This document shows, in pieces, positions 28,799 to 36,874 of a stretch of 64,000 bases of DNA. The notes beneath the pieces were generated by a model, which did no database searches, was not told the origin of the DNA, and saw only the letters and a program-made list of their open reading frames with translations. The stretch spans positions 310,001 through 374,000 of the forward strand of contig NZ_RCVT01000002.1 of assembly GCF_016107325.1 (NCBI RefSeq), read 5' to 3'. The number at the start of each line of letters is the position of its first letter. The first letter of the stretch is position 1. Made by a program: the position numbers and the translations under genes. The DNA comes from Sphingomonas sp. MA1305. Its GTDB lineage: Bacteria; Pseudomonadota; Alphaproteobacteria; Sphingomonadales; Sphingomonadaceae.

Positions 28799-29892
28799 GC
28801 CGCACTTTCCCATTGCTTGCCGCAGCAGCGGCAGCGTTCACCGGCGTTGCCGTCATGGCCGCTCATGCCGAGACGGGCGCCGTGGTCCGCCCAGCCGCGA
28901 TCGTGCTGAGCGAGTTTATCGACCCGGCCCCGCCCTATCCGCAGGCGCATGCGTCGACGATCGTCGAGCTGGCCGATGGTGCGCTCGCCGCCGCCTGGTT
29001 CGGCGGCAGCGGCGAGGGCCGACCGGACGTCACCATCTGGTTCGCGCGCCGCGATCCGCGTCATGGCTGGGCGCGGCCGATCGTGGTCGCCGACGGCGTC
29101 ACGCCGGGCCAGCCCCGTTATCCGACCTGGAATCCCGTATTGTTCCAATCGCCGGGCGGCCCGCTGTTGCTGTTCTACAAGGTCGGACCGAACCCGCGCG
29201 CATGGTGGGGCATGGTGCGCCGTTCCACCGACGGGGGGCGCCATTGGGGTGCGGCCGAACGGCTGCCCGACGGCATCCTCGGCCCGATCAAGAACAAGAT
29301 GGCGGTCGCGTCCGACGGCGCCTGGATCGCGCCGTCCAGCCGCGAGGAGGGCACGCCCGAACGCAATCGTTGGTTCGTCCGCATGGAACGCTCGACCGAC
29401 CGCGGCATCCACTGGACAGCGCTGCCGCCGATCGCGTCGCCGATGGGAATCGAGGCGATCCAGCCGAGCGTGCTGCACTATCCGGACGGGCGGCTGGAGA
29501 TTGTCGCGCGCACCCGCCAGGGCGCGCTGGCGATGAGCTGGTCGCGCGACGCGGGACGCAGCTGGTCGCCGCTCGCCGCGATCGACCTGCCCAACCCCAA
29601 TGCCGGCACCGATGCGGTGACGCTGGCGGACGGGCGACAGCTGATCGTTTACAATCACGCTGGTCATTGGCCCGACCGGCCCGGCGACGGCCCGCGTTGG
29701 CCGCTCAACGTCGCGCTGTCCGACGACGGCGTGCGCTGGCGCCCCGTACTGACGCTCGAATCGGCGCCGATGCCCGACGGCTATGCCTATCCCGCGGTGA
29801 TCCAGACCCACGACGGGCTGGTCCATGTCACCTACACCTGGAATCGGACGCGCATCCGCCACGTCGTTATCGACCCGCGGCGGTTGAAGTAG
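28795..29892 (+). CDS. Exported sialidase-fold (BNR/Asp-box) glycosidase-like protein
   Basis: 365 aa starting at GTG 28795 (GTGA overlap). A signal peptide runs to about residue 25 (AHAET). A six-bladed propeller is indicated by Asp-box repeats S-x-D-x-G-x-x-W: STDGGRHWG, STDRGIHWT and SRDAGRSWS. ASTIVELADGALAAAWFGG and GEGRPDVTIW match the exo-alpha-sialidase family that includes many uncharacterised bacterial proteins. Strict sialidase catalysis needs an arginine triad that I could not verify. Probably periplasmic; the sugar substrate is unknown. Confidence 0.8.
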   Translation: MSRTFPLLAAAAAAFTGVAVMAAHAETGAVVRPAAIVLSEFIDPAPPYPQAHASTIVELADGALAAAWFGGSGEGRPDVTIWFARRDPRHGWARPIVVADGVTPGQPRYPTWNPVLFQSPGGPLLLFYKVGPNPRAWWGMVRRSTDGGRHWGAAERLPDGILGPIKNKMAVASDGAWIAPSSREEGTPERNRWFVRMERSTDRGIHWTALPPIASPMGIEAIQPSVLHYPDGRLEIVARTRQGALAMSWSRDAGRSWSPLAAIDLPNPNAGTDAVTLADGRQLIVYNHAGHWPDRPGDGPRWPLNVALSDDGVRWRPVLTLESAPMPDGYAYPAVIQTHDGLVHVTYTWNRTRIRHVVIDPRRLK

Positions 29893-29917
29893 ACGGTTCC
29901 GCCCCGGCAGGACCAGA

Positions 29918-31219
29918 TCAGACCTGGCTGACGAGCAGCTTGTCGATCCGGCGGCCGTCGAGGTCGACGACCTCAAACCGCCAGCCCTGTTCCTCGAAAT
30001 GCTCGCCCTCGCCCGGTAGATGGCGGAAGGCGGCCAGGGCGAAGCCGGCCATGGTCGCATAATCGCGGTCTTCGGGCAGGTCGATGCCGAGCCGTTCGGC
30101 CAAGGCATCGGCCGCCATCGTACCGGCGACCAGCAACGAGCCATCGTCTCGCTCGACCAACGACGGCGCGTCGTCGGGATCGGCGTCCGAGACGAATTCG
30201 CCGGCGATCGCTGCCAGCAGGTCGGACGGGGTTACGATCCCTTCGAAATGGCCGTATTCGTCGTGAATCAGTGCCATCGGCACCTCGGCCTGGCGCAGTT
30301 CGATCAGCGCGTCCATCGCATCGATCCGGTCGATCACCACCGGCGCTTTGCGCATTAGCTGTGCCAGATCGAGCGGCTTGCCGAGGAACAGGGCGCCGGC
30401 GATGTCGCGGGCTTGAACCACGCCGACCACCGCGTCGATCGACCCCTCCGCCACCGGCAGCCGGGTATGCGGGGACGCCAGCAGCGCGTCGCGCACCTCG
30501 TCGGCACTGGCGTTGACGTCGAGCCAGTCGACCTCGGTCCGCGGTGTCATCACCTCGCGCACCGGCCGGTCGGCAAGACGGACGACACCGGAGATGATCG
30601 TGCGCTCGTGCTCCTCGATCACGCCGGACTTGGATGCTTCCGCGACGATTAGATGCAGCTCCTCGGCAGTCACCTGGTCTTCCGATTCGCGATTGAGGCC
30701 GATCAGGCGAAAGACCAGCGCGCTCGACGAATCGAGCAGCCAGACCAGCGGCGCGCAGCCGATCGCGATCCAGCGCATCGGCACCGCGACCAGCGCCGCA
30801 ACCGTTTCCGGCTTGCGCAGGGCGAACTGCTTGGGAACGAGTTCGCCGATGATCAACGAGGCATAGGTCGTCAGGCCGATGACCAGCGCAAAGCCGGCGG
30901 TCTCCGCGCTATGCTGTGACAGGCCCAGGGCCTGCAGCCGTGCGGCGGTCGGCCCGCCGAGGCTCGATCCCGAATAGGCGCCGGCGAGGATGCCGATCAG
31001 GGTGATGCCGATCTGCACCGTCGACAGGAACTTGCCGGGATCGGCGGCCAGCGTCACCGCGGTTGCGGCGCCGCTGCGCCCGCTGCGCGCCATCGCCTCC
31101 AGCCGCGCCTTGCGCGACGAGACGATCGCCAGCTCGCTCATCGCGAAGACGCCGTTGAGGGCGACCAGCGCGAGGATGATGAGGACGTCGATCCAGGGGA
31201 AGGGCGGGAGCGGAGCCAT
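29918..31219 (-). CDS. CNNM/CorC-type (hemolysin-family) transporter
   Basis: 433 aa. The N-terminal DUF21 (CNNM) membrane domain spans about 1-180, with ALNGVFAMSELAIVSSRKARLE and TLIGILAGAYSGSSLG as landmarks. A cytosolic CBS-domain pair follows (from REVMTPRTEVDWLD near 215 to IVTPSDLLAAI near 345), then the CorC/HlyC C-terminal domain. Relatives export Mg2+ or Co2+ or tune their transport; the 'hemolysin' name is historical. The gene is divergent from the OmpA-family gene. Confidence 0.9.
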   Translation of the reverse strand: MAPLPPFPWIDVLIILALVALNGVFAMSELAIVSSRKARLEAMARSGRSGAATAVTLAADPGKFLSTVQIGITLIGILAGAYSGSSLGGPTAARLQALGLSQHSAETAGFALVIGLTTYASLIIGELVPKQFALRKPETVAALVAVPMRWIAIGCAPLVWLLDSSSALVFRLIGLNRESEDQVTAEELHLIVAEASKSGVIEEHERTIISGVVRLADRPVREVMTPRTEVDWLDVNASADEVRDALLASPHTRLPVAEGSIDAVVGVVQARDIAGALFLGKPLDLAQLMRKAPVVIDRIDAMDALIELRQAEVPMALIHDEYGHFEGIVTPSDLLAAIAGEFVSDADPDDAPSLVERDDGSLLVAGTMAADALAERLGIDLPEDRDYATMAGFALAAFRHLPGEGEHFEEQGWRFEVVDLDGRRIDKLLVSQV

Positions 31220-31389
31220 CGGCGTGTCGACGCTCTTTGCCCGACATCGGCGACAACGACAATGGCCTGCGTCCGGTGCGTGCCGGAAAGCTTGCCTGCC
31301 ACGGCGGCCGCGTCATGGCCGGTTCAGATCGCAGGCGGAACAAGCCGCTTCGGACCTGTGTTCTAAGGACCGATCAGGAAAGGGACGAT

Positions 31390-32064
31390 ATGAAGAGCAA
31401 CATCCTCGCCGCCGCCGCGCTGACCGCGCTGGTCGCGACCAGCGCCTGCACCACCGACCCGGAAACGGGCGAGCGGCGCCTGTCGAAGACGGCGATCGGC
31501 GGGATCGGCGGCGCGCTGGGCGGCTATGTGCTCGGCGACCTCGTCGGCGGGCGGCGCGACCGCACCGAGAAGATCCTCGGCGCCGGAATCGGCGGCCTCG
31601 CCGGCGCGGGCATCGGCGCTTATATGGATAAGCAGGAGCGCGACCTGCGGGCGCGGACACGCGGCACCGACGTGCAGGTGGTGCGCGAGGGCGACAATCT
31701 GCTGCTCAACATCCCGTCGGGCATCACCTTCGCCTATGACAGCGCGGCGGTGCAGCCGCAGTTCCAGCGGACGCTGGACCAGGTCGCCGATACGTTGGCC
31801 CAGTACAACCAGACCTATATCGACGTGTACGGCCACACCGATTCGACCGGCTCCGACGCCTACAACCAGCAATTGTCGGAACGCCGTGCGGTCGCCGTCG
31901 CCGATTATCTATCGAGCCGCGGCGTCCAGCCGGCGCGTATCGGCACGCGTGGCTTCGGCGAGAGCCAGCCGATCGCATCGAACGACACCGATGCCGGCCG
32001 CGCGGCGAATCGCCGGGTCGAGATCAAGATCGTGCCGATCAACCAGAGCGACCTGCGCCAGTAA
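31390..32064 (+). CDS. OmpA-family lipoprotein with glycine zipper
   Basis: 224 aa from the ATG at 31390. Signal peptide with a cysteine near residue 20 (LVATSACTTD), consistent with a lipoprotein although the lipobox is not ideal. Residues 35-80 form a glycine-zipper 2TM segment (GGIGGALGGYVLGDLVGG, GAGIGGLAGAGIGAYM). The C-terminal OmpA domain (about 105-215) has the peptidoglycan-binding helix motif region YGHTDSTGSDAYNQQLSERRA and GFGESQP. It probably links outer membrane and cell wall. A hairpin lies before the convergent tadA. Confidence 0.88.
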   Translation: MKSNILAAAALTALVATSACTTDPETGERRLSKTAIGGIGGALGGYVLGDLVGGRRDRTEKILGAGIGGLAGAGIGAYMDKQERDLRARTRGTDVQVVREGDNLLLNIPSGITFAYDSAAVQPQFQRTLDQVADTLAQYNQTYIDVYGHTDSTGSDAYNQQLSERRAVAVADYLSSRGVQPARIGTRGFGESQPIASNDTDAGRAANRRVEIKIVPINQSDLRQ

Positions 32065-32081
32065 GCGGCGGCTTGTCCCTA

Positions 32082-32107
32082 GCCCCCTCCCACCGGCGGG
32101 AGGGGGC
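32082..32107. terminator. Hairpin between ompA-family gene and tadA
   Basis: GCCCCCTCCC (32082-32091) and GGGAGGGGGC (32098-32107) pair around a 6-nt loop. There is no T-run. It separates two convergent genes and uses the same CCCTCCC/GGGAGGG core as the pyk terminator. Confidence 0.55.
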
Positions 32108-32112
32108 CGGCG

Positions 32113-32562
32113 CTAGCGTCGCGCGGCGAAGAAATCGCGCAACAGCGTCGACGCCTCGCCCTCGCCGATCCCGGCATAGACGTCGGGACGGTGGTGGCAG
32201 GTCGGCTGGCCGAACAAACGTGGGCCGTGTTCGACCGCCCCGCCCTTGGGATCGCTTGCCGCATAATAGAGGCGGCCGATGCGGGCATGGGCGATCGCGC
32301 CGGCGCACATCGCGCACGGCTCCAGCGTCACCCACAATTCCGCCTGTTCGAGGCGATCCCGGCACAAGGTCGCCGCCGCGGCGCGAATCACGCGCATCTC
32401 CGCATGCGCCGTCGGGTCGGAGAGGGCTCGCGGCGCGTTTGCTGCGACCGCGATCACCGCGCCCTGCCAGACCAAAGCCGCACCGACCGGCACCTCCCCC
32501 TGATCCGCCGCCTCGCGGGCGGCATCGAGCGCCTGGCGCATCGGGGGCGGCAACGGGATCAT
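32113..32562 (-). CDS. tadA: tRNA adenosine(34) deaminase
   Basis: 149 aa. A cytidine-deaminase-fold zinc enzyme that converts A34 to inosine in tRNA-Arg(ACG). Zinc-binding and proton-shuttle motifs are HAEM at about residues 53-56 and PCAMC near 82-86, and the core GEVPVGAALV and GGAVEHGP fit TadA better than guanine or cytosine deaminases. It is convergent with the OmpA-family gene and 40 bp downstream of the small membrane protein gene on the same strand. Confidence 0.92.
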   Translation of the reverse strand: MIPLPPPMRQALDAAREAADQGEVPVGAALVWQGAVIAVAANAPRALSDPTAHAEMRVIRAAAATLCRDRLEQAELWVTLEPCAMCAGAIAHARIGRLYYAASDPKGGAVEHGPRLFGQPTCHHRPDVYAGIGEGEASTLLRDFFAARR

Positions 32563-32602
32563 GGTTCCGCCGCTGTGCCGACCCGATAGTCGGGGGTAAA
32601 GA

Positions 32603-32806
32603 TCAGTTCGCCGGCTTCTGGACGTCGACGGTCGGCACGGCGACGGTCTTATTCTCGGTACCGACGCTGACCCGCGCGACGTCCGCCTTGAACTGCGGCG
32701 CCTGGACCACGGCCGGGCGGGTCTGGTCGATGTTGATGAAGCCGAAGTACATCAGTGCGATCACCACCAGCGCGATGATCCCGACCAGAGCGAGCAACGT
32801 ACGCAT
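32603..32806 (-). CDS. Small single-span membrane protein, unknown
   Basis: 67 aa. A hydrophobic segment occupies residues 4-23 (LLALVGIIALVVIALMYFGF), so it is either an anchored membrane protein or an uncleaved signal anchor. The remaining 43 residues are polar and strand-like, rich in valine (VVQAPQFKADVARVSVGT). No family is recognised. It sits upstream of tadA on the same strand and is probably cotranscribed. Confidence 0.65.
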   Translation of the reverse strand: MRTLLALVGIIALVVIALMYFGFINIDQTRPAVVQAPQFKADVARVSVGTENKTVAVPTVDVQKPAN

Positions 32807-32905
32807 TCCGGCACCCCTTCCCTAAAATGGTTCACGGGCGTAACAACGAGTCCGTCCGACGCCGGTTGCATCGCACGTCGCCATGACCGCAACGCGACGG
32901 CCAGG

Positions 32906-32934
32906 TTGACGAAATGCCCATCAACCGCTATCGG
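32906..32934 (+). promoter_or_regulatory. Candidate sigma-70-type promoter of rpmB
   Basis: TTGACG (32906-32911), then 17 nt, then TATCGG (32929-32934), about 50 bp before the rpmB start codon. Spacing is ideal and the -35 is strong. Confidence 0.5.
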
Positions 32935-32985
32935 CGCCGACTTTCCGGGCAACCGGAACCCGAAGCGAAATTCAGGATCAAAGCG

Positions 32986-33282
32986 ATGTCGCGCATTTGC
33001 GAGCTGACCGGCAAGGGCCGGCAGGTGGGTCACAACGTTTCCCACGCCAACAACAAGACCAAGCGGACGTTTCTGCCCAACCTGCAGAACGTGACGCTGA
33101 TCTCGGACGCGCTGGAGAAGAGCGTGCGCCTGCGCGTCTCGACGCATGGCCTGCGTTCGGTCGAGCACAATGGCGGCCTCGACAACTGGCTGGTCAAGAC
33201 CAATGACGACAAGCTGTCGCTGCGCTGCCGCCGTCTGAAGCGCGACATCGTCAAGAAGCTGTCCGCCGCTCAGGCGGCCTAA
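32986..33282 (+). CDS. rpmB: 50S ribosomal protein bL28
   Basis: 98 aa from ATG 32986; an earlier in-frame ATG at 32914 is not used in this family and would overlap the promoter. Landmarks are [35 protein letters not shown] and [19 protein letters not shown]. The alphaproteobacterial type is longer than E. coli bL28 (78 aa) at the C-terminus. It is a component of the large ribosomal subunit. It stands alone here, without rpmG, and a hairpin follows. Confidence 0.97.
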   Translation: MSRICELTGKGRQVGHNVSHANNKTKRTFLPNLQNVTLISDALEKSVRLRVSTHGLRSVEHNGGLDNWLVKTNDDKLSLRCRRLKRDIVKKLSAAQAA

Positions 33283-33310
33283 GCCTCCTTTCGACCGACA
33301 CGCCCGATCG

Positions 33311-33339
33311 GCCCGCCGTTCAACACCGGAACGGCGGGC
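33311..33339 (+). terminator. Hairpin downstream of rpmB
   Basis: GCCCGCCGTTC (33311-33321) and GAACGGCGGGC (33329-33339) form a perfect 11-bp stem with a 7-nt loop. No clear T-run follows, so it may serve both rpmB and the convergent gene as a bidirectional terminator. Confidence 0.6.
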
Positions 33340-33366
33340 TGTCGGCGTTTGCGGCAAGCTCGACGA

Positions 33367-34383
33367 CTAGCGCGGATCGAGCCGGAACTTGAGCAGCAGC
33401 GTGCGCTGCAGCAGCGACTGATTGTCATCGGAGACGATCCAGATGATCGTCGCCCCGCCCTCGCGGCTCACCGCGATGCCTTCGAAATTGTCGTGGATCA
33501 GCGGCGCATCGAGATAGGCGAGCGTGCGACCCCGGGCGATCGCCCCGGCATGGATCTGCGCGGCGGATATCAGCGCCAGCCGATTGTGAAAGCGGTAGGG
33601 CAAACGGAAGTCGCGTTCGAGCACCAACAGGTCGCCGTTGGGCAGCGCGGTGGCATCGGCCGGATCGAACCTCCCCTCCGGTGCATAGGCGAAGAAGGAC
33701 GGCGCACTGCCAAGCGTCGGATCGCCGGCGAAGATCAACGCATCGCGGGTGCGCAGCCGGTCGCGACGCGAACCATGCCAGCGACTCGGCGGCACATGCC
33801 CGGTCTCGCTGATCGTGACGAATCGTCCGTCGGGTAGGCGGGCGAGCGATTCGGGACCACCGTTGACCGGCCAATTCTTCATCGCCGGCGGGTTGCGCCA
33901 GCGCTCTGCGCGCGCGAAGCCAGGGGCATAGCGCCAGATCGCATTGTAATTCTCATAGCCGATCCACGACCGGCCGGTCGCCGGATCGAGCACCAGCGAT
34001 TCGGTGTCGCGGTCGCGCTTGTCCCAGCCGATACCCGGACCGGCTGGCAGGTTGCGGAATGCCAGCGCCCGCGGGCGCCAGTCTCCCCCCATCGTGAAGG
34101 CGACGACATTGCCGCCGTCGCTCAGCAGGGTGAAACGGTCACCCACCACCGCCAGCGACGAATAGCCGCCGAACGCCGGATCGAGGCTGCGCAGGACGAC
34201 ACCGCCCAGATAGGTCAGCGCTCCGAGGCGGGTGCGGCTCGGATCATGCGGGTCGAGCGCGACCCTGCTCGCGATCAGCTGGGGACGGTCGCCGAGCAAG
34301 GCCAGCCGCGGCTCGCCGGTCCAGCCGGGTACGACCAGCGATACCGCCAGGATCACGAACAGGATGCGTACCACCGCCCTCAT
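33367..34383 (-). CDS. Exported esterase-like/phytase-like beta-propeller protein
   Basis: 338 aa with a signal peptide in the first 20-25 residues. The rest matches the 'esterase-like activity of phytase' domain: LGGVVLRSLDPAFGGYSSLAV, RDTESLVLDPATGRSWIGYEN, NGGPESLARLPDGRFV and IHDNFEGIAVSREGGATIIW. Repeated short strands with Gly/Asp turns indicate a propeller. Function is inferred only from the family name: a periplasmic phosphoesterase-like protein of unknown substrate. It is convergent with rpmB. Confidence 0.8.
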   Translation of the reverse strand: MRAVVRILFVILAVSLVVPGWTGEPRLALLGDRPQLIASRVALDPHDPSRTRLGALTYLGGVVLRSLDPAFGGYSSLAVVGDRFTLLSDGGNVVAFTMGGDWRPRALAFRNLPAGPGIGWDKRDRDTESLVLDPATGRSWIGYENYNAIWRYAPGFARAERWRNPPAMKNWPVNGGPESLARLPDGRFVTISETGHVPPSRWHGSRRDRLRTRDALIFAGDPTLGSAPSFFAYAPEGRFDPADATALPNGDLLVLERDFRLPYRFHNRLALISAAQIHAGAIARGRTLAYLDAPLIHDNFEGIAVSREGGATIIWIVSDDNQSLLQRTLLLKFRLDPR

Positions 34384-34550
34384 AGGCCAGCCTCATAGGC
34401 AGCCGGGCGCGGGGCGAAAGCCTGAACGCGCGATAACGCACGCATTCAGGGTCGGCTCAACGCGAATCGAGCAAAAGCGCATCATCGACGACGGAATGGC
34501 GCCTTGGCCCGACCCGCCGCCGAAGTCGAAACGAACACGGGAGAAGACCC

Positions 34551-34919
34551 ATGCTGAAGACCCTGAGCCTCGCCGCTGCCGCGCTGACCATGACCGCCGG
34601 CGCGATCGTTCCCGCCGCCCCCGCTGCCGCGCAGCGTTACTATGGCGACCGTTATTACGACCGCGGCTATGGCGACAACCGCGGCTATTATCAGGACCGC
34701 GTCTATCGCGGCGACCGCGGCTATTATCGCGATCGGGGCGACCGTCGCTGCAACAGCGGCACGACCGGCACCATCGTCGGCGCGATCGCCGGTGGCCTGC
34801 TCGGTCGCACGATCGATACCCGCGGTGACCGCACGCTCGGCACGGTGCTCGGCGCCGGTGCCGGTGCCCTCGCCGGCCGCGCGGTCGAGCGCTCGGATCG
34901 TCCCGGATACTGCCGCTGA
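34551..34919 (+). CDS. Exported glycine-zipper 2TM protein, Tyr/Arg/Gly-rich
   Basis: 122 aa. GGGAGAAG precedes the ATG. A signal peptide ends near APAAAQ (residue 28). Residues 29-66 are a low-complexity tract of RYYGDRYYDRGYGD-like repeats; a glycine-zipper segment follows (TIVGAIAGGLLGRTIDTRGD, GTVLGAGAGALAGRAVE), as in the 17 kDa surface antigen/OsmB-like proteins. Probably periplasmic or outer-membrane-associated. A terminator hairpin follows. Confidence 0.78.
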   Translation: MLKTLSLAAAALTMTAGAIVPAAPAAAQRYYGDRYYDRGYGDNRGYYQDRVYRGDRGYYRDRGDRRCNSGTTGTIVGAIAGGLLGRTIDTRGDRTLGTVLGAGAGALAGRAVERSDRPGYCR

Positions 34920-34958
34920 ACCGGCAGTCAAAGTCTCCCGCGTAGCGTAACGGGGGCG

Positions 34959-34990
34959 GGGGTCGGCTCGCGAGAGCCGGCCCCTTTGTG
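34959..34990 (+). terminator. Rho-independent terminator of the glycine-zipper gene
   Basis: An 11-bp stem with one G-T pair (34959-34969 with 34974-34984) closes a GCGA tetraloop and runs into TTTGTGT. Confidence 0.75.
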
Positions 34991-35007
34991 TGACGGCGGT
35001 GTCGCCG

Positions 35008-35730
35008 TCAGTACATGTGCTGGCCGCCGTTGATGCTGAGCGTCGATCCGGTGACGAAGCCTGCCTCTTCCGAGCAGAGGAAGGCGACGCCGCGCGCGAT
35101 TTCGCTGGCCTGACCGAGCCGACCGACCGGGATGCGCGCGACGATCTTTTCCAGCACGTCGCCCGGCACCGCAGCGACCATGTCGGTGTCGATATAGCCC
35201 GGCGCGATCGCGTTGACCGTCACACCGAACCGTGCGCCCTCCTGCGCCAGCGCCTTGGTGAAGCCGTGGATGCCGGATTTGGCGGCGGCGTAATTGACCT
35301 GGCCGTACTGCCCGGCCTGACCGTTGATCGAGCCGATGTTGACGATCCGCCCCCATTTGCGCTCGCGCATGCCGGCGAACACCGCCTTGGCCATGTTGAA
35401 GCAGCCGCCGAGATTGGTGTCGATCACCTCTTTCCACGCCTGATAGTCCATCTTCAGGATCGTGCCGTCACGGGTGATGCCGGCGTTGTTGACGACGATG
35501 TCGATTGGGCCGACCTCTGCCGCGACGCGCGCGCAGCCGTCCTGGCAGGCGTCGTAGTCGGCGACGTCCCAGCGATAGGCGGCGATGCCGGTGCGATCGG
35601 TGAAGGCCTTGGCGCGCTCCTCGTTGCCCGCATAATTGGCGACGACGGTCGCGCCGGCGTCCTTGAGCGCCAGGCTGATCGCCTCGCCGATCCCGCGCGT
35701 TCCACCCGTGACGATCGCCACCCGTGCCAT
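35008..35730 (-). CDS. phbB: Acetoacetyl-CoA reductase (NADPH)
   Basis: 240 aa short-chain dehydrogenase. It reduces acetoacetyl-CoA to (R)-3-hydroxybutyryl-CoA, the monomer for polyhydroxybutyrate. The cofactor motif is GGTRGIGE (9-16), then NNAG, and the catalytic Ser-Tyr-Lys lie in NIGSINGQAGQYGQVNYAAAK. IGSINGQAGQYGQVNYAAAK with GFTKALAQEGA distinguishes PhbB from FabG. phaC and a phasin gene are 16 kb away in this window; the thiolase is not here. Confidence 0.92.
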   Translation of the reverse strand: MARVAIVTGGTRGIGEAISLALKDAGATVVANYAGNEERAKAFTDRTGIAAYRWDVADYDACQDGCARVAAEVGPIDIVVNNAGITRDGTILKMDYQAWKEVIDTNLGGCFNMAKAVFAGMRERKWGRIVNIGSINGQAGQYGQVNYAAAKSGIHGFTKALAQEGARFGVTVNAIAPGYIDTDMVAAVPGDVLEKIVARIPVGRLGQASEIARGVAFLCSEEAGFVTGSTLSINGGQHMY

Positions 35731-35826
35731 CAGAACCTCTCCCGTATCGGTGCTATCCTGACGCTACGGCCGCCGTGGCTAAACGGCAATGGCGCGGGCC
35801 GTAACTTTCGATGTCCGACGCGAGGT

Positions 35827-36825
35827 TTACGCCCAGCCCATCAATTCGCGGGCGAGCAGCGCCTGCAGCATCGCCAGGCCGACCGCGCTGTCGTTGAGGC
35901 AGGGCAGATAGGCGAAGCGCTCGCCGCCCGCCGCCTCGAAGCTCTCGCGGCCGCGGATCGCCAGTTCCTCCAGCGTCTCGATGCAATCGGCGGAGAAGCC
36001 CGGCGCGACCACCGCGACCCGCCTCACGCCCTTGCCCGGCAGCGCCGACAGCGTCTCGTCGGTCGCCGGCCCGAGCCACTTGGCGCGGCCGAAGCGCGAC
36101 TGGAAGGCGACGACCACCTCGCGCCCCAGCGCCGCGCCGAGCAGCCGGCCGGTCTTCTGGCAATGGCAATGATAGGGATCGCCGAGCTCGAGCGTCCGCT
36201 GCGGCATGCCGTGGAAGCTGACCAGCAGCGCGTCCGGCGTGAAGTCGAGGGCGGCGAGCTGCGCCTCGACCGACGCCTTGAGCGCGTCGATATAGGCGGG
36301 GTCGTCATAATAGGGCGGCAGCGTCCGGATCGCCGGCTGCCAGCGCATCTCGGCGAGCGCGGCGAAGGCCTTGTCATTGGCGGTGGCGGTCGTCGCGGCA
36401 CAATATTGCGGGTAGAGCGGGGCGAGCAGGATACGCTCGCAGCCCTGCGCCTTGAGCGCGGCGAGCCGGTCGGCGATCGCCGGATTGCCGTAGCGCATCG
36501 CCCAATCGACGACGACGTTCGATCCGAACGCACCGGCCAGCCCGGCGGCCTGGGCGCGGGTGATCGCTGCGAGCGGCGAGCCGTCCTCGCGCCAGACCAG
36601 GCCGTAAGCGTGGGCGCTCTTCTTCGGCCGGGTGGTCAGGATGGCGCCGCGCAGGATCGGTTGCCAGAGCAGCTGCGGGATCTCCACCACCCGCGAATCC
36701 GACAGGAATTCCGCCAGATAGCGCTTCACCGACTTGGCGTCGGGGCCGTCGGGCGTACCGAGGTTGATCAGCAGCACGCCGACCTTGCGCGGCGGAATGG
36801 CGGGGTGGTCGGCGGGGGGCAGCAT
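35827..36825 (-). CDS. hemH: Ferrochelatase
   Basis: 332 aa from the ATG at 36825; an in-frame extension to 36930 would overlap the upstream gene and is not favoured. It inserts Fe2+ into protoporphyrin IX in the last step of heme synthesis. Landmarks: VGVLLINLGTPDGPDAKSVK, the histidine motif LLVSFHGMPQRTLELGDPY, FQSRFGRAKWLGPATDE and APGFSADCIETLEEL, with the metal-binding His and Glu in the second and last. It lies 50 bp downstream of the molybdopterin-subunit gene. Confidence 0.96.
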   Translation of the reverse strand: MLPPADHPAIPPRKVGVLLINLGTPDGPDAKSVKRYLAEFLSDSRVVEIPQLLWQPILRGAILTTRPKKSAHAYGLVWREDGSPLAAITRAQAAGLAGAFGSNVVVDWAMRYGNPAIADRLAALKAQGCERILLAPLYPQYCAATTATANDKAFAALAEMRWQPAIRTLPPYYDDPAYIDALKASVEAQLAALDFTPDALLVSFHGMPQRTLELGDPYHCHCQKTGRLLGAALGREVVVAFQSRFGRAKWLGPATDETLSALPGKGVRRVAVVAPGFSADCIETLEELAIRGRESFEAAGGERFAYLPCLNDSAVGLAMLQALLARELMGWA

Positions 36826-36874
36826 GACCACGCCTATACGCGCCGGCGCCCGGCTTGATCCAGCGTCGCGGCGC

